NCBI GenBank assembly: GCA_016648135.1
Contig: JADDOH010010298.1
Span: 1 to 64,000 of the forward strand
Source of the DNA: Agrypnia vestita
Lineage: Eukaryota > Arthropoda > Insecta > Trichoptera > Phryganeidae
DNA length: 64,000 nt
Reading direction: 5' to 3'
Shown: piece after piece, positions 1 through 10,430 of the stretch
Numbering within the stretch: position 1 is the first letter of the stretch
Layout: each line of letters opens with the position of its first letter
Made by a program: the position numbers and the translations under genes
Notes under the pieces: model-generated
The model's input: the letters and a program-made list of their open reading frames with translations, nothing else
Database searches by the model: none
What the model was told of the DNA's origin: nothing

Positions 1-478
1 ATAAATTCTCCTTCTTTATTTGACATAAATTTGCATTTTGAACCCCATAGAAGAAACCCGGAGATCTTTAGAATAAGTCGGCATTCTATAAATGTTGGAT
101 ATTTCTCTCTCACCACAAGTATGTCTTACATACAATATATATAGTGCTAACTTTAACGTTGATACTGATCTTCTTGTAGATACCTGATCATCATATAACG
201 GTTACTCCTACACTACATCCATTTTCTCGACGTTAAACTGAATCCATAGAACACATTAAATATTTTTTTATTTACATATTGTCACATGGTCATATATTGA
301 TACACTAAATATGCGTTTTGCTAGAACAGGACGAAGACACTTGTAATAATTAGTATGGCAGGCCGAGTTTTAAATAAAAATGTATTATTTCTTTATGCAT
401 TTTGTACTCAGTATTCTGTTAGTTTCTCACTTAAAATAAAATAAAAATATCACAACAAATTAACGCAAGCCTCACTGC
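1..478. other. AT-rich spacer, nothing recognised
   Basis: No open frame, repeat or RNA-like structure that I can support. The composition is ordinary AT-rich intergenic sequence. Confidence 0.5.
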
Positions 479-690
479 GAGTTTACTATTGTCTCTTTAT
501 ATAAGAGAGTACGGGTAATATCCTTAGCTCTACCCAACCGAGTTTACTATTGTCTCTCTATATAAGAGAGTACGGGTAATATCCTTGGCTTAACCCAACA
601 GAGTTTACTATTGTCTCTCTATATGAGAGAGTACACGGGCATTATCCTTGGCTTTACCCGACCGAGTTTGCTTGGTTACAATAGTCTAGA
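479..690. repeat. 61-bp tandem repeat, three copies and a partial fourth
   Basis: Three units start at 479, 540 and 601 (61, 61 and 63 bp), each opening with GAGTTTACTATTGTCTCT. A fourth partial unit starts at 664 (GAGTTTGCTTGG). Each full unit contains the short palindrome CTCTCTATATAAGAGAG, which can form a small hairpin, followed by a conserved GGGTAATATCCTTGGCT-type stretch. The copies differ at only a few positions, so the array is fairly young. It lies 260 bp upstream of the LTR-like block, and I see no functional link. Confidence 0.85.
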
Positions 691-947
691 GACTAGAAGG
701 AATGTGTATTTGTTCACACATTTTTATTGATTGTTGCGCGGTTTGTGTGTTCCTGACAGTTAGACATCGTCAGCATAGACTGTTTCATATTCCAATATAC
801 AGGACCAACCTGTCGATGGTTATGCCTGTTGGAAGAGCTACAGCTATGCTGAACAATATCGCTTTGGACATTAATCTATTCCATATATCTGAGAGAGTTT
901 TCCGAAGCAGGATTCTCCTACACATTTGATATGAATATGTATTGATA

Positions 948-1650
948 TGTGCACCTGGGAGTAAACGAAAATCCCGTATCTGTGGCTATTTCGTGGAAGC
1001 CATTAAACCCGGCCGCACGGCTGCGAAATTGCGAGGCTTCCCAAAGGTGCATATTTCCAATGAATTTGGCTGCCGGCAGCTCCGCCTAGCAACAGCGAAT
1101 AAACGGTTGTTCGCTAATCCATCCCCACCACCGCCGAACAGCTATAAAAGCAGTGCGCTTTTACTCCCAGTCAGGATACACTGTTCGGAAGGCGAGGTCT
1201 GTTCTCCAACAGACCTCGCCTTACTAGGAGGTGTCCGGGAGGGATTCCTGGCGAACCTAGGAAGCGATATCGCCGCCGCAGTCGAGTGTTCTCCTGCCGC
1301 GCCGTATCAAGTCGAGCTTATGTGAAGCTCGAGTCTCGTCGAGTGTTTATCTCCGAGAAGTCTCTTCGCCATCGCTCTTGCTGTCGAGTTTTTTCCGGCA
1401 AGAGCCTCCGCCGAATCTGTGAAGTGAGATCCAGAATTCCGCCTTAATTATAATTTTGTGACTACGCCAGAGACCTAAGTGCTTGTGCTAATTGTATTTT
1501 ATATTCTGTGTGCTTTTTTATATTTCGACTGTCTATATTTCTGTGTATTCTTTTCCGCTACGTATGTAAATTTGTGTTTTACTGACTATTAAAAAATTGT
1601 TCTTAAAAATAAACTTTTCAGTTATTTCCACGCCTTTTGTCACTTGCACA
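948..1650 (+). mobile_element. Solo LTR-like block with TATA box and polyA signal
   Basis: The block starts TGTGCACC and ends TTGCACA, so it has TG...CA ends with a TGTGCA/TGCACA inverted terminus. A TATAAAA box lies at 1143-1149 and a polyA signal AATAAA at 1608-1613, in the U3-R-U5 order expected of an LTR. It is far more GC-rich than its flanks and contains several hairpins, notably a perfect 15-bp stem at 1189-1222. No primer-binding site or internal coding region follows, so it would be a solo LTR, perhaps BEL/Pao- or Ty3-like. I could not find a clear target-site duplication, so the ends are inferred. The open frame at 942-1325 has no recognisable protein and is probably chance. Confidence 0.45.
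1143..1149 (+). promoter_or_regulatory. TATA box of the LTR-like block
   Basis: TATAAAA is followed about 20 bp downstream by CCCAGTCAGG, a plausible initiator. Its position relative to the polyA signal and block ends fits an LTR promoter. Confidence 0.5.
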
Positions 1651-1764
1651 CATAGTTTGAAACAAACCACCCCGTTTTAGTATGTTAATTAAAACATTAT
1701 ATAAACTCTTAATTATGACATTTACGACTTGAATGTACTTTTGTTATGTAAATATTACATACAA

Positions 1765-2050
1765 AAAAAAAGTTGAATTGTCCTTCAGTAAGATTATTAG
1801 GTGCCCACTTTACAAGCTTCTTTATTTTCCAAATTTGAATCAAATAAATCAATATCGTTTTGTCTCTTACCTTGAAGGCTGTTGCAAATTCTGACGTGGT
1901 TTGTGAGGAATCCGCTTCTACGATAGCTTTCAATTCATCATTTTCAACTGTAGTTTCCGGTCGTCCATACGGCTTGTTGAGGTCGAAATTTCCAAAAAGG
2001 AAACGATCAAATCAAAAACGCATTGTGCGTTCTTTGCAGTACCTACTCCA
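1765..2050 (-). pseudogene. Mariner transposase fragment
   Basis: Read on the minus strand, this matches the N-terminal DNA-binding part of the mariner at 5212-6487. It covers the FDL-type linker, the KAIVEA segment followed by a SQTTSE helix, and the VRDKTILIYLIQI-like second helix-turn-helix, ending near the NLTEG segment (equivalent to HELSE in the other copy). It has in-frame damage and lacks the catalytic domain. It is an old partial copy abutting an L2-like 3' end at 2060. Confidence 0.85.
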
Positions 2051-2059
2051 TGCAGGTCG

Positions 2060-2340
2060 TTGATATTGAGTGCCGTTTATGTTTATGTTAATTTATATAG
2101 CGCCATTTTTTATGTTAATTTATATAGAGACCCTTCAAAGGCGCTTTACAGGTGCGAAATCCCGAAAAAATGAGTTTTTAGGTTCTTTTTGAAGAGTTCC
2201 TGGTTCTCCATAGATCGCAGCACTGGAAGCAGCTGATTCCACATAGCTGGGCCCGCAAAGCTGAAAGCACGTCCCGCAAACTTGGTGGCTCCAGGTCTCC
2301 TTGGAGCTACCAGCCTGCAGGGTGCGTCTACCTATCTACT
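2060..2340 (-). pseudogene. 3' end of an L2/CR1-like non-LTR retrotransposon
   Basis: The minus strand encodes the typical C-terminal tail of such reverse transcriptases, with KFAGRAFSFAGPAMWNQLLP followed by SMENQELFKKNLKTHFF. After the stop come the conserved 3'UTR words TGTAAAGCGCC and GGCGCTATATAAA, then short TTAACATAAA-type 3' repeats. The same tail and UTR words occur in the longer copy at 9165-9850. It is 5'-truncated and dead. Confidence 0.75.
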
Positions 2341-2669
2341 AATAACGGCCGTCTGTGCGGCACTTATAAAATATAAATAAATAAAATAAATATAAATTCA
2401 TTCATATCCTACACCTTTTATATGAATGAATTTATGTACGTTTGATATTTTGTTGTTTGTATATTATCTCACTTGTTAATAATATTTACGAATTAAACAA
2501 ATGTTTGTAATGTAAATGTTATATTAAAAATAAATAAATTGAATTGTGCCGTTCCACCGAAACAAAAATATTCTTGCTTGCAAAAAAATAAAATTACATT
2601 ACTTTTTTCTTCAAGTGGCTCGAATACTAAATAAATACATATAATATTTCTAAGCATTTAATAATATCT
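2341..2669. other. AT-rich spacer
   Basis: No coding or structural signal recognised. It contains A/T-rich simple sequence such as AAATAAATAAAATAAA. Confidence 0.5.
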
Positions 2670-3345
2670 TAATATGTTACGCAGATGACACAACGATAAT
2701 AGCAGAGTCTGAAGATGACTTGCAGAGAATGCTGTACAAATACCACATTGCATCATAAAGGCTTAATATGTCAATAGCAATCAGCAAAACTAAAAGTTTG
2801 GCAATATCAAAAGAACCAACGAGGTGTAAGTTAAGTATTGATAATGAGCCTGTGGGACAAGTCATGAGCTTCAAATATTTAGATGTAGAAATCTGTGGCC
2901 ATAGCGATTTGTATACCGAAGTCCGAGAGCAAGCTAACAGAGCATCCACCGCATCAGGGTGTCTCAAGAATTTGGAAAAACAAAAATGTGCATATTGAAA
3001 GTAAGGTCAAAATAGACAATGCGACAAAAAAGACAAAAAAGACATGCGTGCGACCTGTTTTGACATACGCCGTAGAGACGCGGGCTGACACGAATTTGTT
3101 GAGATCCATTAATGGAAAAACTCTACGTGACCATGTTCGAAATGAAGACATAAGAAAAACTTGCAAAATAGAGGACATAGCATGAAGGAGTAGATCCAGA
3201 AGGAGATTCTGGCAGGATCACGTAGCCAGAATGGACACTGATAGGCTAGTGCATACAGCAGCGAATGAAGATCACCGAAAAGATGAAGCGATAGCTGGAC
3301 CTCCTCATCCCAGGAGGCGTAGTTTTCTGTAGCACAGATCAACAG
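2670..3345 (+). pseudogene. RTE-like non-LTR reverse transcriptase, decayed
   Basis: The catalytic motif YADD is encoded at 2678-2689, followed by TTIIAESEDDLQRML, the usual context of RTE/jockey-type palm domains. Further on come the KYLDVEICG and TCVRPVLTYAVETR segments (thumb and C-terminal region) and, near 3205-3330, the RFWQDHVARMDTDRL tail seen in related elements as LRWLGHVERM. Several stops and frame changes break the frame, beginning with a TAA about 25 codons after YADD. The 5' part (endonuclease and fingers) is missing. Related fragments lie at 17560-18660, 21475-21960 and 62664-63229. Confidence 0.75.
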
Positions 3346-3559
3346 ATCTACTAAAAAAAGAAAAAGAAGAAATAATATCTAAATATATCTGTAAATCTCG
3401 ATTTATTAAGATTTTTTCATGCAATTTTATTAATTTTTTAAACTATGGCACTGTGCGCATTGCATGCATAGTTTTTGAAGCGATTACAATATAGATTTCC
3501 ATTTCTATTTGGATGATAATGACGTCGATATAAATTTCAGCATTCCCAAATCGGTAGCG

Positions 3560-4180
3560 CGATTCATTAAACGTCGTCGCCCGTTTAACCTCAAAAAGCA
3601 GCCGGCCGGGCGGACCGCCGCGCCGAGGGCGTTTCGCGTAACAGCTATTTATGTGTTGATTCGCAGTTTAGCCGATACAAGGGCCGCGGGCACCGGGCGG
3701 GCCGCCGACTGGGGCACTCCGCGAGGTGGATTTAGTGTTGCGATATTTACGAGGCAGTACGTCGTCCTTACGCGGGGATGCGCCTCCTCAGCCGGCCGTA
3801 CATCACTTTCCCCGGCCGCGGACTCGAGCCGAGCGGCAATATCCGCTCCTCGCATCCCATCTCGTTATAACCCGGAGTTACGTCCGACAATAGAGATAAT
3901 GTTATGTGTAGGGCGCGCCCGGCAATAACAATTATTTTGTGTTGAAGTGTTAATGTTATTGCCCGAAAGCCCGGACGTTATGCCGGCGCTCAAAATAAAA
4001 TGAAATTCCGCGCGGCGCGTAATGAAACACCGCGGGGAGCTTTCGTATATTTTTAGGCAGCGTGTAATTACCCAGATTTGCAATTATTATGGACGGGCAA
4101 ACAGGCGCCGCCGCTGCAGTCGGGCGGGGTACCGGGGTACCTGCCCGTCAGGCTCGCGATAGGTGACCGACAACCTTCGA
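3560..4180. other. GC- and CpG-rich island, function unknown
   Basis: About 600 bp of CG-dense sequence stand out sharply from the AT-rich surroundings. A frame of 139 codons (3509-3928, plus strand) and smaller minus-strand frames are open, but none has a recognisable domain and such frames are expected in GC-rich DNA. Alternatives are a promoter or CpG-island-like element, a conserved regulatory block, or a non-coding exon. Similar islands occur at 12610-12900, 22250-22410 and 37690-38170. Confidence 0.4.
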
Positions 4181-4197
4181 TACTCGGTTGCTTGTAA

Positions 4198-4345
4198 AAG
4201 TCGACCATTCACTTTAGGAAAGCCACTTGCATTAGTGTGAGTAACAGTGCGTTTACAAAAACTCGTCGTATTATTTTTTGAGTAAATGACAAACGCAAAA
4301 AATAAGTATAAATATTATTTTATTTTCTAAACCTAAAATACGGAT
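4198..4345 (+). repeat. Dispersed repeat, copy 1
   Basis: This block, from the ATTCACTTTAGGAAAGCCAC word through GTGAGTAACAGTGCG to CTAAACCTAAAATA, recurs in inverted orientation at 15680-15828 with roughly 90 percent identity by eye. No coding signal. Confidence 0.8.
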
Positions 4346-5209
4346 GGAATGGTAATAGACACAAAAATGAGTATTTAACAACTGTTTTAGAAAAATTAAT
4401 GTCACTTCATGTATTATTATGACTGAGTTCATCAGCGATAAGTAAGCTTTATTCCCATTGCTTTGTTTACTGCATCCAAAGAAATTGAATTAATATTACT
4501 CTCTGTTTTAGAAAGACGGTTCCTCAACACAATAAAACAGTGTAATATTAGGTCAACACGAATTCCGATTCTCATGTCTCGGTTTTCCGTTCCTTCGTGA
4601 TCTGTTCTTGTCGCGTGGAAGAAATGGTGCACGAGGCAGGTGCTAATTAGTGTCAGCCGAGACAGCTGAAGCGGCCAACATTTACTGTTTTTTCTCGCCT
4701 CGCGATTTGGATATTGCGCAAAATAAAAATAAAACCATCGTCTTCTGTCGGGGCGGAGAACAGTACGTGTAATAATTAATAACAAGATTTAAAAAAAGAA
4801 ACTGCAGTCCGATGGAGATACTTACCACTAAATTACCTAAAAACACAAATAATGTTTGAAAATAGATAGTCCTTTTAATTTAATTATTTATATTTAGCTC
4901 TTAATATTATTATTAATATAATGTTACTGTGTTCTTATAATTAAAGATTAATATTTAAATTGAACGCAATATAACAAAATATAAATCAATGCATTATGTA
5001 ACACAAAAAAGTTTAATATTAGAACATGACATAACAGTCAAATGTAGGATAGTTAGATGGTAGGGTGTCTTAGCATGCAAGCTCGGGATTTTGGATCCCA
5101 ACACCCATAAAATTGATAATAAATCACAATGTAAGGTAATATAACGTATGAAACTTACGCCATTTTCTAATGCGCTATTTCTATCATAGTTTTCGTGACA
5201 GATTTCATA
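4346..5209. other. Spacer without recognised genes
   Basis: A 117-codon minus-strand frame at 4432-4785 has no recognisable motif. Around 5040-5105 there is a weak tRNA-like stretch that may be a degenerate SINE. The rest is AT-rich. Confidence 0.4.
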
Positions 5210-5211
5210 TA

Positions 5212-6487
5212 TTAGGTCCTTACATATGAAATTGGCGTTTTGCCGTACTGGCAAATTTGATCTCAAATATCTTCTCTTTGGTTAGGAATTCCAAATCCAA
5301 ATTTATACAGCTATTATTTACTCATGTATTTGTGTTTTGAAAATAATAATTCATTTGTTTTTTCCTCAATTGTTTTTTTCTTTGCGTCACTCAGTTTACA
5401 AAATGAAAAACTTATTTACGAGTACGAGTTCCACCGTGGCACCAGTGCTGCAGAAACGGCTCGAAGGATTAATGATGTGTAAGGCGACGGTGCCGCAAAA
5501 GAAAACACAGTGCGTTTTTGGTTCCAACGTTTTCGTTCTGGAAATTTCGACCTGCAGAACAAGCCCCGTGGACGGCCGGAGACCAAAGTTGATAATGAAG
5601 ACTTGAAGGCTATTGTGGAAGCGAATCCATCGCAAACCACATCCGAGTTAGCTGCAGGCTGCGGTGTTAGTGATAAAACTGTTTTAATCCACTTGAAGCA
5701 AATTGGTAAGGTGAAAAAGCTTGAAGGGTGGGTACCTCACGAATTGAGTGAAGCAAATCAACAAACGCGCGTTGACTGCTGCGTTGCATTACTCAACCGG
5801 CACAATACTGAAGGGATTTTAAATCGAATCATTACCTGTGATGAAAAGTGGATCCTGTACGATAATCGGAAGCGCTCATCGCAATGGCTGAACCCTGCTG
5901 AACCAGCCAAACCATGCCCCAATCGAAAATTGACTCCAAAAAAGTTACTTGTGAGCGTTTGGTGGACTAGTGCTGGTGTCGTTCACTACAGCTTTCTTAA
6001 ATCTGGCCAGACGATTACGGCAGATGTCTATTGTCAGCAACTGCAAACCATGATGGAAAAGCTAGCTGCTAAACAACCGAGGCTGGTTAATCGCTCTAGG
6101 CCACTGCTGCTTCATGATAACGCTAGACCACACACTGCACAACAGACGGCTACCGAATTAGAGGAGCTTCAATTGGAATGTCTAAGACATCCACCGTACT
6201 CTCCGGACCTTGCCCCAACAGATTACAATTTTTTTCGAAATTTGGATAACTTCTTGCAAAGGAAAAAATTCAACTCCGATGGTGCAGTCCAAACCGCCTT
6301 CAAAGATTTTATTGATTCCCGTCCGAATGATTTTTTTAGTAAAGGGATCGATGAACTACCTATGAGATAGCAAAAGTGCATAGATAGCAATGGTACATAC
6401 TTTGATTAAATAAATATATTATAATAAAAAAAAATCGGCTTTATGTTCCTCCCATACTAAACGCCAATTTCATATGTAAGGACCTAA
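5212..6487 (+). mobile_element. Mariner transposon, cecropia subfamily, nearly complete
   Basis: The element is 1276 bp, the normal mariner length. It starts TTAGGTCCTTACATATGAAA and ends with the exact complement (TTTCATATGTAAGGACCTAA), giving near-perfect terminal inverted repeats of about 30 bp. TA dinucleotides flank both ends (5210-5211 and 6488-6489), the Tc1/mariner target duplication. It carries one transposase frame broken by two nonsense codons, so it is inactive by itself, though its intact inverted repeats might still be mobilised in trans. A fragment of the same family lies at 1765-2050. Confidence 0.95.
5405..6409 (+). pseudogene. Mariner transposase (D,D34D), two nonsense mutations
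   Basis: The frame encodes a cecropia-type mariner transposase, which would cut and paste the element in the nucleus. The N-terminal helix-turn-helix region reads EKLIYEYEFHRGTSAAETAR, then a TAA at 5480-5482 replaces the expected Tyr codon. From 5510 the frame stays open for 286 codons and includes the VRFWFQRFRSGNFDL linker motif and WVPHEL. Catalytic Asp codons are at 5840 (TCDEKW), 6116 (HDNARPH) and 6221 (SPDLAPTDY). The last two are 35 residues apart, the D34D signature. A TAG at 6368-6370 replaces a Trp codon 13 codons before the natural TAA at 6407-6409. I see no in-frame ATG upstream. The ATG at 5402 is out of frame, so the original start is also damaged. Otherwise it is well preserved, which argues for a fairly recent insertion. 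Confidence 0.93.
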
Positions 6488-6489
6488 TA

Positions 6490-7125
6490 TAATATTCTAC
6501 CTTAAAACAAAATATTTTTTCTTAAACACCGTGTTAAACATAAATGCAAAGTTATTAACATTGTAAAGTGGTTTTTCGGATTAAAATAAATAAAGCTGAA
6601 ATTCGTCTCAATTCTGAGGAGGAGAGACATCCCGCAACGAATGTATTTCCCATAGACGTCGGCGGGTTGCGTACGTTTCGGGAACTTGAAATTTTTAGAA
6701 TCGAGGTCTCGGTCGACGAGTTTTTTTCGCGAAAAACGAAAATGACCGCAATAACCGTGCATGCTCACAAAGTTGTCAAAATGCGTTGTCATTGACGTCG
6801 AATTGACGAGAAAATTTTAGTTCGATTGGATGACGGAAAGTGTGTTAATTTTCACTTCCAAGACATTTCCACACACACGTACTTACGTCAGCGAAACTAA
6901 TATAAAGAATATAAAAACGGGCAGTCACATTTTTTATCCAGTAACCGTAGTGCAAAATACTGTAAAAAATTATAAAATAGCAAAAAATAATATCTACGTC
7001 TACCTATCATTATTATATCTACTTATATATACATAACTAGTTGACCAAAAAATATTACGATAATATTTCGACGTGCCACATTACTATATAAAGCTTTAGA
7101 GTATGCAATACTACTATATATAATA
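6490..7125. other. Spacer, nothing recognised
   Basis: The stretch 6600-6800 is less AT-rich but shows no known protein or structure. Short frames at 6568-6795 and 6830-7036 have no recognisable features. Confidence 0.4.
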
Positions 7126-7126
7126 C

Positions 7127-8012
7127 TAGCTGTTTGTACCCGGCGTTGCATGGGTTAAGAATTAAGTTGAAAATAAATTTGTCGGGGGACACAAAGGTTC
7201 GATTCTAACGGAATAGATTTCCATCGAAAATATATCAGGGGGAGGGAAAGGGTAAAAAGGGAGGGAGGAAATGTCATCTATGTCACCCGCCGGGTCCTAA
7301 AGAATAAGTTTCCAAATTTTGAGTCCGATCGGTTAAACACAGTACAGATTTGCATCGAAAATATATCAAGGGGAGGGGAAAAGGTAAACAAGCAGGAGGA
7401 AATTTCACCTATGTTACCCACCGGGTCCTAAAGAAAAAGTTTCCAAATTTTGAGTCCGATCGGTTAAACACAGTACAGATTTGCATCGAAAATATATCAA
7501 GGGGAGGGGAAACGGTAAACGAACAGGAGGAAATTTCACCTATGTTACCAACCGGGTCCTAGAGAAAAAGTTTCTAAATTTTGAGTCCGATAGGTTAAAC
7601 GGTACATATTTGCATCGAAAATATATCAGAGGAGAAAAAGTAAAACAATAGGGGGGAAATGTCAACTTTGTTATCCGCCAAGTTCTAAAAAATAAGCATC
7701 CAAATTTTGAGTCCGATCGGTCAAACGGTACAGATTTGCATCGAAAATATATCACGGAGAGGGGAAAAGGTAAAATAATAGAGGAGAAATGTCGTCTATG
7801 TTATTCGCCGAGTCCTAAAGAATAAGATTCCAAATTTTGATTCTGATCGGTCGAACGGTACAGATTTTCATCAAAAATATGTTACCCTCCGGATCCTAAA
7901 GCATAAGTATGCAAAATATGAATCAAGTCGGATAAATGGTGTAGATTTGTATAGAGAACAGATAGACAGAGAGACAGACAGACAGACAGACAGACATTGA
8001 GTTTTATAGGTA
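7127..8012 (+). repeat. Dispersed element with internal ~125-bp minisatellite
   Basis: The element opens with CTAGCTGTTTGTACCCGGCG, a signature seen at the head of a widespread arthropod repeat, and ends in (GACA)n followed by TTTTATAGGTATAGAC. Between them lie about six tandem units of about 120-135 bp that share CCAAATTTTGAGTCCGATCG, TTTGCATCGAAAATATATCA and a GGGGAGGGGAAA tract. The units at about 7312, 7442 and 7573 are most alike and later ones diverge. The short frames it contains are by-products of the repeat. Another copy begins at the right edge of the window (63985). Confidence 0.8.
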
Positions 8013-9160
8013 TAGACTAGAGATTCAGATAAAAATGTTCATTTATAAAAAAAAGCTGATGAAAAAATCGTCCAACCTCTCCTGCGAAGTAACAGAGTTG
8101 CAGATAGAGTACTTTACGTAAAGCACGTCGATTTTGTACTGTTTTATTATTTTGTACTATAAACAAACATGGCTGCCATGTCGTATCTCTAAACATTGGC
8201 AGATAATGAAGGCACTCTCGGCCGCGCATGAGCAAATGCGCGCCTGATTCAAAATCGGTATCGAAAGTTTTATTTGTATTTATTGTCGCGTGAACCTCCG
8301 CAACTTTTTTTTTTAAAATGAGGACTCATTTTTAGAAAATTCATTGCAAAATGCATTGACGATTATTTCAAAGAAACTACTATAAAAAAAATCTACAATT
8401 ATTAGTAATTTTTTATTATAATCTGTGTATACGTCTAAAATTATTTGATGTAATTGTTTTTTTCAAGTTTCACATTTCATATGTTCTATACACGAAAAAC
8501 AACTTTTTGCCAAAAGTTATGTATTCTTTAAATATGATACACAAATTGAGTACGATTCGCAACGAGTTAGTTCATTTAATACACGCAATAAAAAGATGTA
8601 CGTTTTTATGCTATTTATCAATAATTCAACTCGTATTCCGGGCATTAAGCCTCACGTTTTTCACATAAATGCGTCCTGTAGTTAAAAAGCGCTATTATGA
8701 TGATTCCAATATCGTCGGTCCATTTCATAAACTTTAACGTAATATAAATTTTGAGTGATCCTTTAATACATACCGGAGAGTGATGACGCTCGATTCATTG
8801 TATGAATATTATTTATACAGGTACTTAAAATTGTTTATATTTTATACATACGAACTCGTAATAGGAATGTATGTGAAAATATTAAATTAAAATGCTTTAT
8901 AACCTATTTAATAGGTTATTGCAAAATTTTCGGCAATAGTATATTAAATTGATAATTTTGTGAAATGTTTAATGTATCTCGATGTGTCTGTGGATTGTAT
9001 GTGACTGCGAAAATATACGAGATGAGAGGCGTTATTCCAGTTTTATATAGAAGACCGAAACGCCAAAAGAGAAAAGATAAAAAAATCATTACAAAATGTA
9101 ACAAACCGATAGATGAGAGTTAGGGAACGCAAGGTTAGAAGAATATGGCGAGTACTTAAA
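8013..9160. other. AT-rich spacer
   Basis: No recognised gene, repeat copy or RNA. Frames at 8017-8235 and 8916-9104 are short and featureless. Confidence 0.45.
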
Positions 9161-9164
9161 AAAA

Positions 9165-9850
9165 TCTCAATTTAGTTCCAACGTGTGTGCAATTGGGTAA
9201 CTAACTTCCTTCCCCCTGAAGCCGCCCGTTTACTCATAAATGCTTTTGTGGTGTCACGTGTGGACTACTGTAACAGCATTTATGCTGGACTTCCAAAATT
9301 CCAGCTGGATAGACTACAGTCAATACTTAATGCGGCAGCAAGAGCTTAACGAAGCGTCAAAATTCTCGCATATAACATCCCTTTTGCGTGAACTACATTG
9401 GCTTCATTTTCCTCGAAGAGTCGAGTTTAAGTTGTGTTGGTTAATGTACAAAGTGACACATAATATGGCGCCTCTGTATCTTCAATAACTCTGCATCCCA
9501 GACGACTTAAATAGTAGACGCCAAACTCTGAGGTTAGCCAGTACTTCAGGTGCAGGAATGGTTGTAGAACCGACCATCCACAACCAGAAGACTAAGTTTA
9601 GTGAACGGGCATTTGCGGTGGCAGGCCAAAAGGCGTGGAACTCTCGTCCCTCCGTAATACGGAACAGTGCATCAGAAAAAGTTTTTAAAAAAAGACTTAA
9701 AACGCACCTTTTTGTAAAATCCTTTCCGTCAAACTAAATACTAGTGTAGGACTAAACGATGTTAGTGTAAAGCGCCCTTGAGGTGATTTTTTTTACGAAA
9801 ATGGCGCTATAGAAATTATCCATTATTATTATTTTATTATTATTAACTGC
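9165..9850 (+). pseudogene. C-terminus and 3'UTR of an L2/CR1-like retrotransposon
   Basis: This is the 3' end of a reverse transcriptase of the CR1/L2 group. It has RLLINAFVVSRVDYCNSIYA with a typical Y-A-G-L-P context, then LRELHWLHFPRRVEFKLC, the HNMAPLYL segment, and KAWNSRPSVIRN before FKKRLKTHLF at the stop near 9737. A frameshift near 9350 and a TAA after HNMAPLYLQ at 9486 break the frame. The 3'UTR has TGTAAAGCGCCCTTGAG and ATGGCGCTATAGAAATTATC, then a short (TTA)n tail at 9823-9847, characteristic of the group. The same UTR words occur at 2060-2340 on the other strand. Confidence 0.85.
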
Positions 9851-10430
9851 TGCAGTTGGTGCGGAACGAAAGTAACACTTAATGTTGAAGAAGCTTCACC
9901 ACGATTCACTCTCTAATGCGTTTGTCTCCAGTTCTTATGAGCATCTGCTTTAACAATGGCTTTAATCCTAATCCCAACTTATTCTAATGAACCACGCTGG
10001 AAAACCCCAGAGGAACTTTGAAAACTACTATTGTGTTAATTGGACTTTATTTGTATTACTACCATAGAAGCATCTGTTATACAACTGTTTTCACCGCATA
10101 GTCGAGTTTGACATTTAAAATATAAACGATGGGCACCTTACTAACCATTTAAAAAAATGCAAGAATCTTTTTTGTGCATTCGCTAGAGCGAAACTAAAAG
10201 AAAATATCTCTTTTTATAATTGAATTGTTTGAAAATCTACTCGTATTTTAACGGTCAGTACGAGGAGAAAGAGTTCGAAAAAAATTCAACCTAATACATT
10301 CTGTCCGATCTTTATGAACAGAACCTGTATTGTGCATGAACCAACCCATAATGAACCTCTCCCACCAGTTTACCTTACCTATAATGCACGTTTGATCTGC
10401 GTGAATGTCTTGTCTATAACATTATCATAA
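9851..10430. other. Spacer, nothing recognised
   Basis: No supported coding, repeat or RNA feature. Confidence 0.45.

Noticed and set aside
942..1325. 127-codon open frame
   Set aside because: It lies in the GC-rich LTR-like block over the TATA box and hairpin, has no domain, and is explained by composition.
3509..3928. 139-codon open frame in the first GC-rich island
   Set aside because: Arg/Ala/Pro-rich text as expected from CG-rich DNA, overlapping frames on the other strand, and no recognisable domain.
7350..7755. Repeated small proteins in the 7-kb region, or a CRISPR-like array
   Set aside because: Units are 120-135 bp and diverged throughout with no spacer/repeat pattern. It is a eukaryotic minisatellite inside a mobile element.
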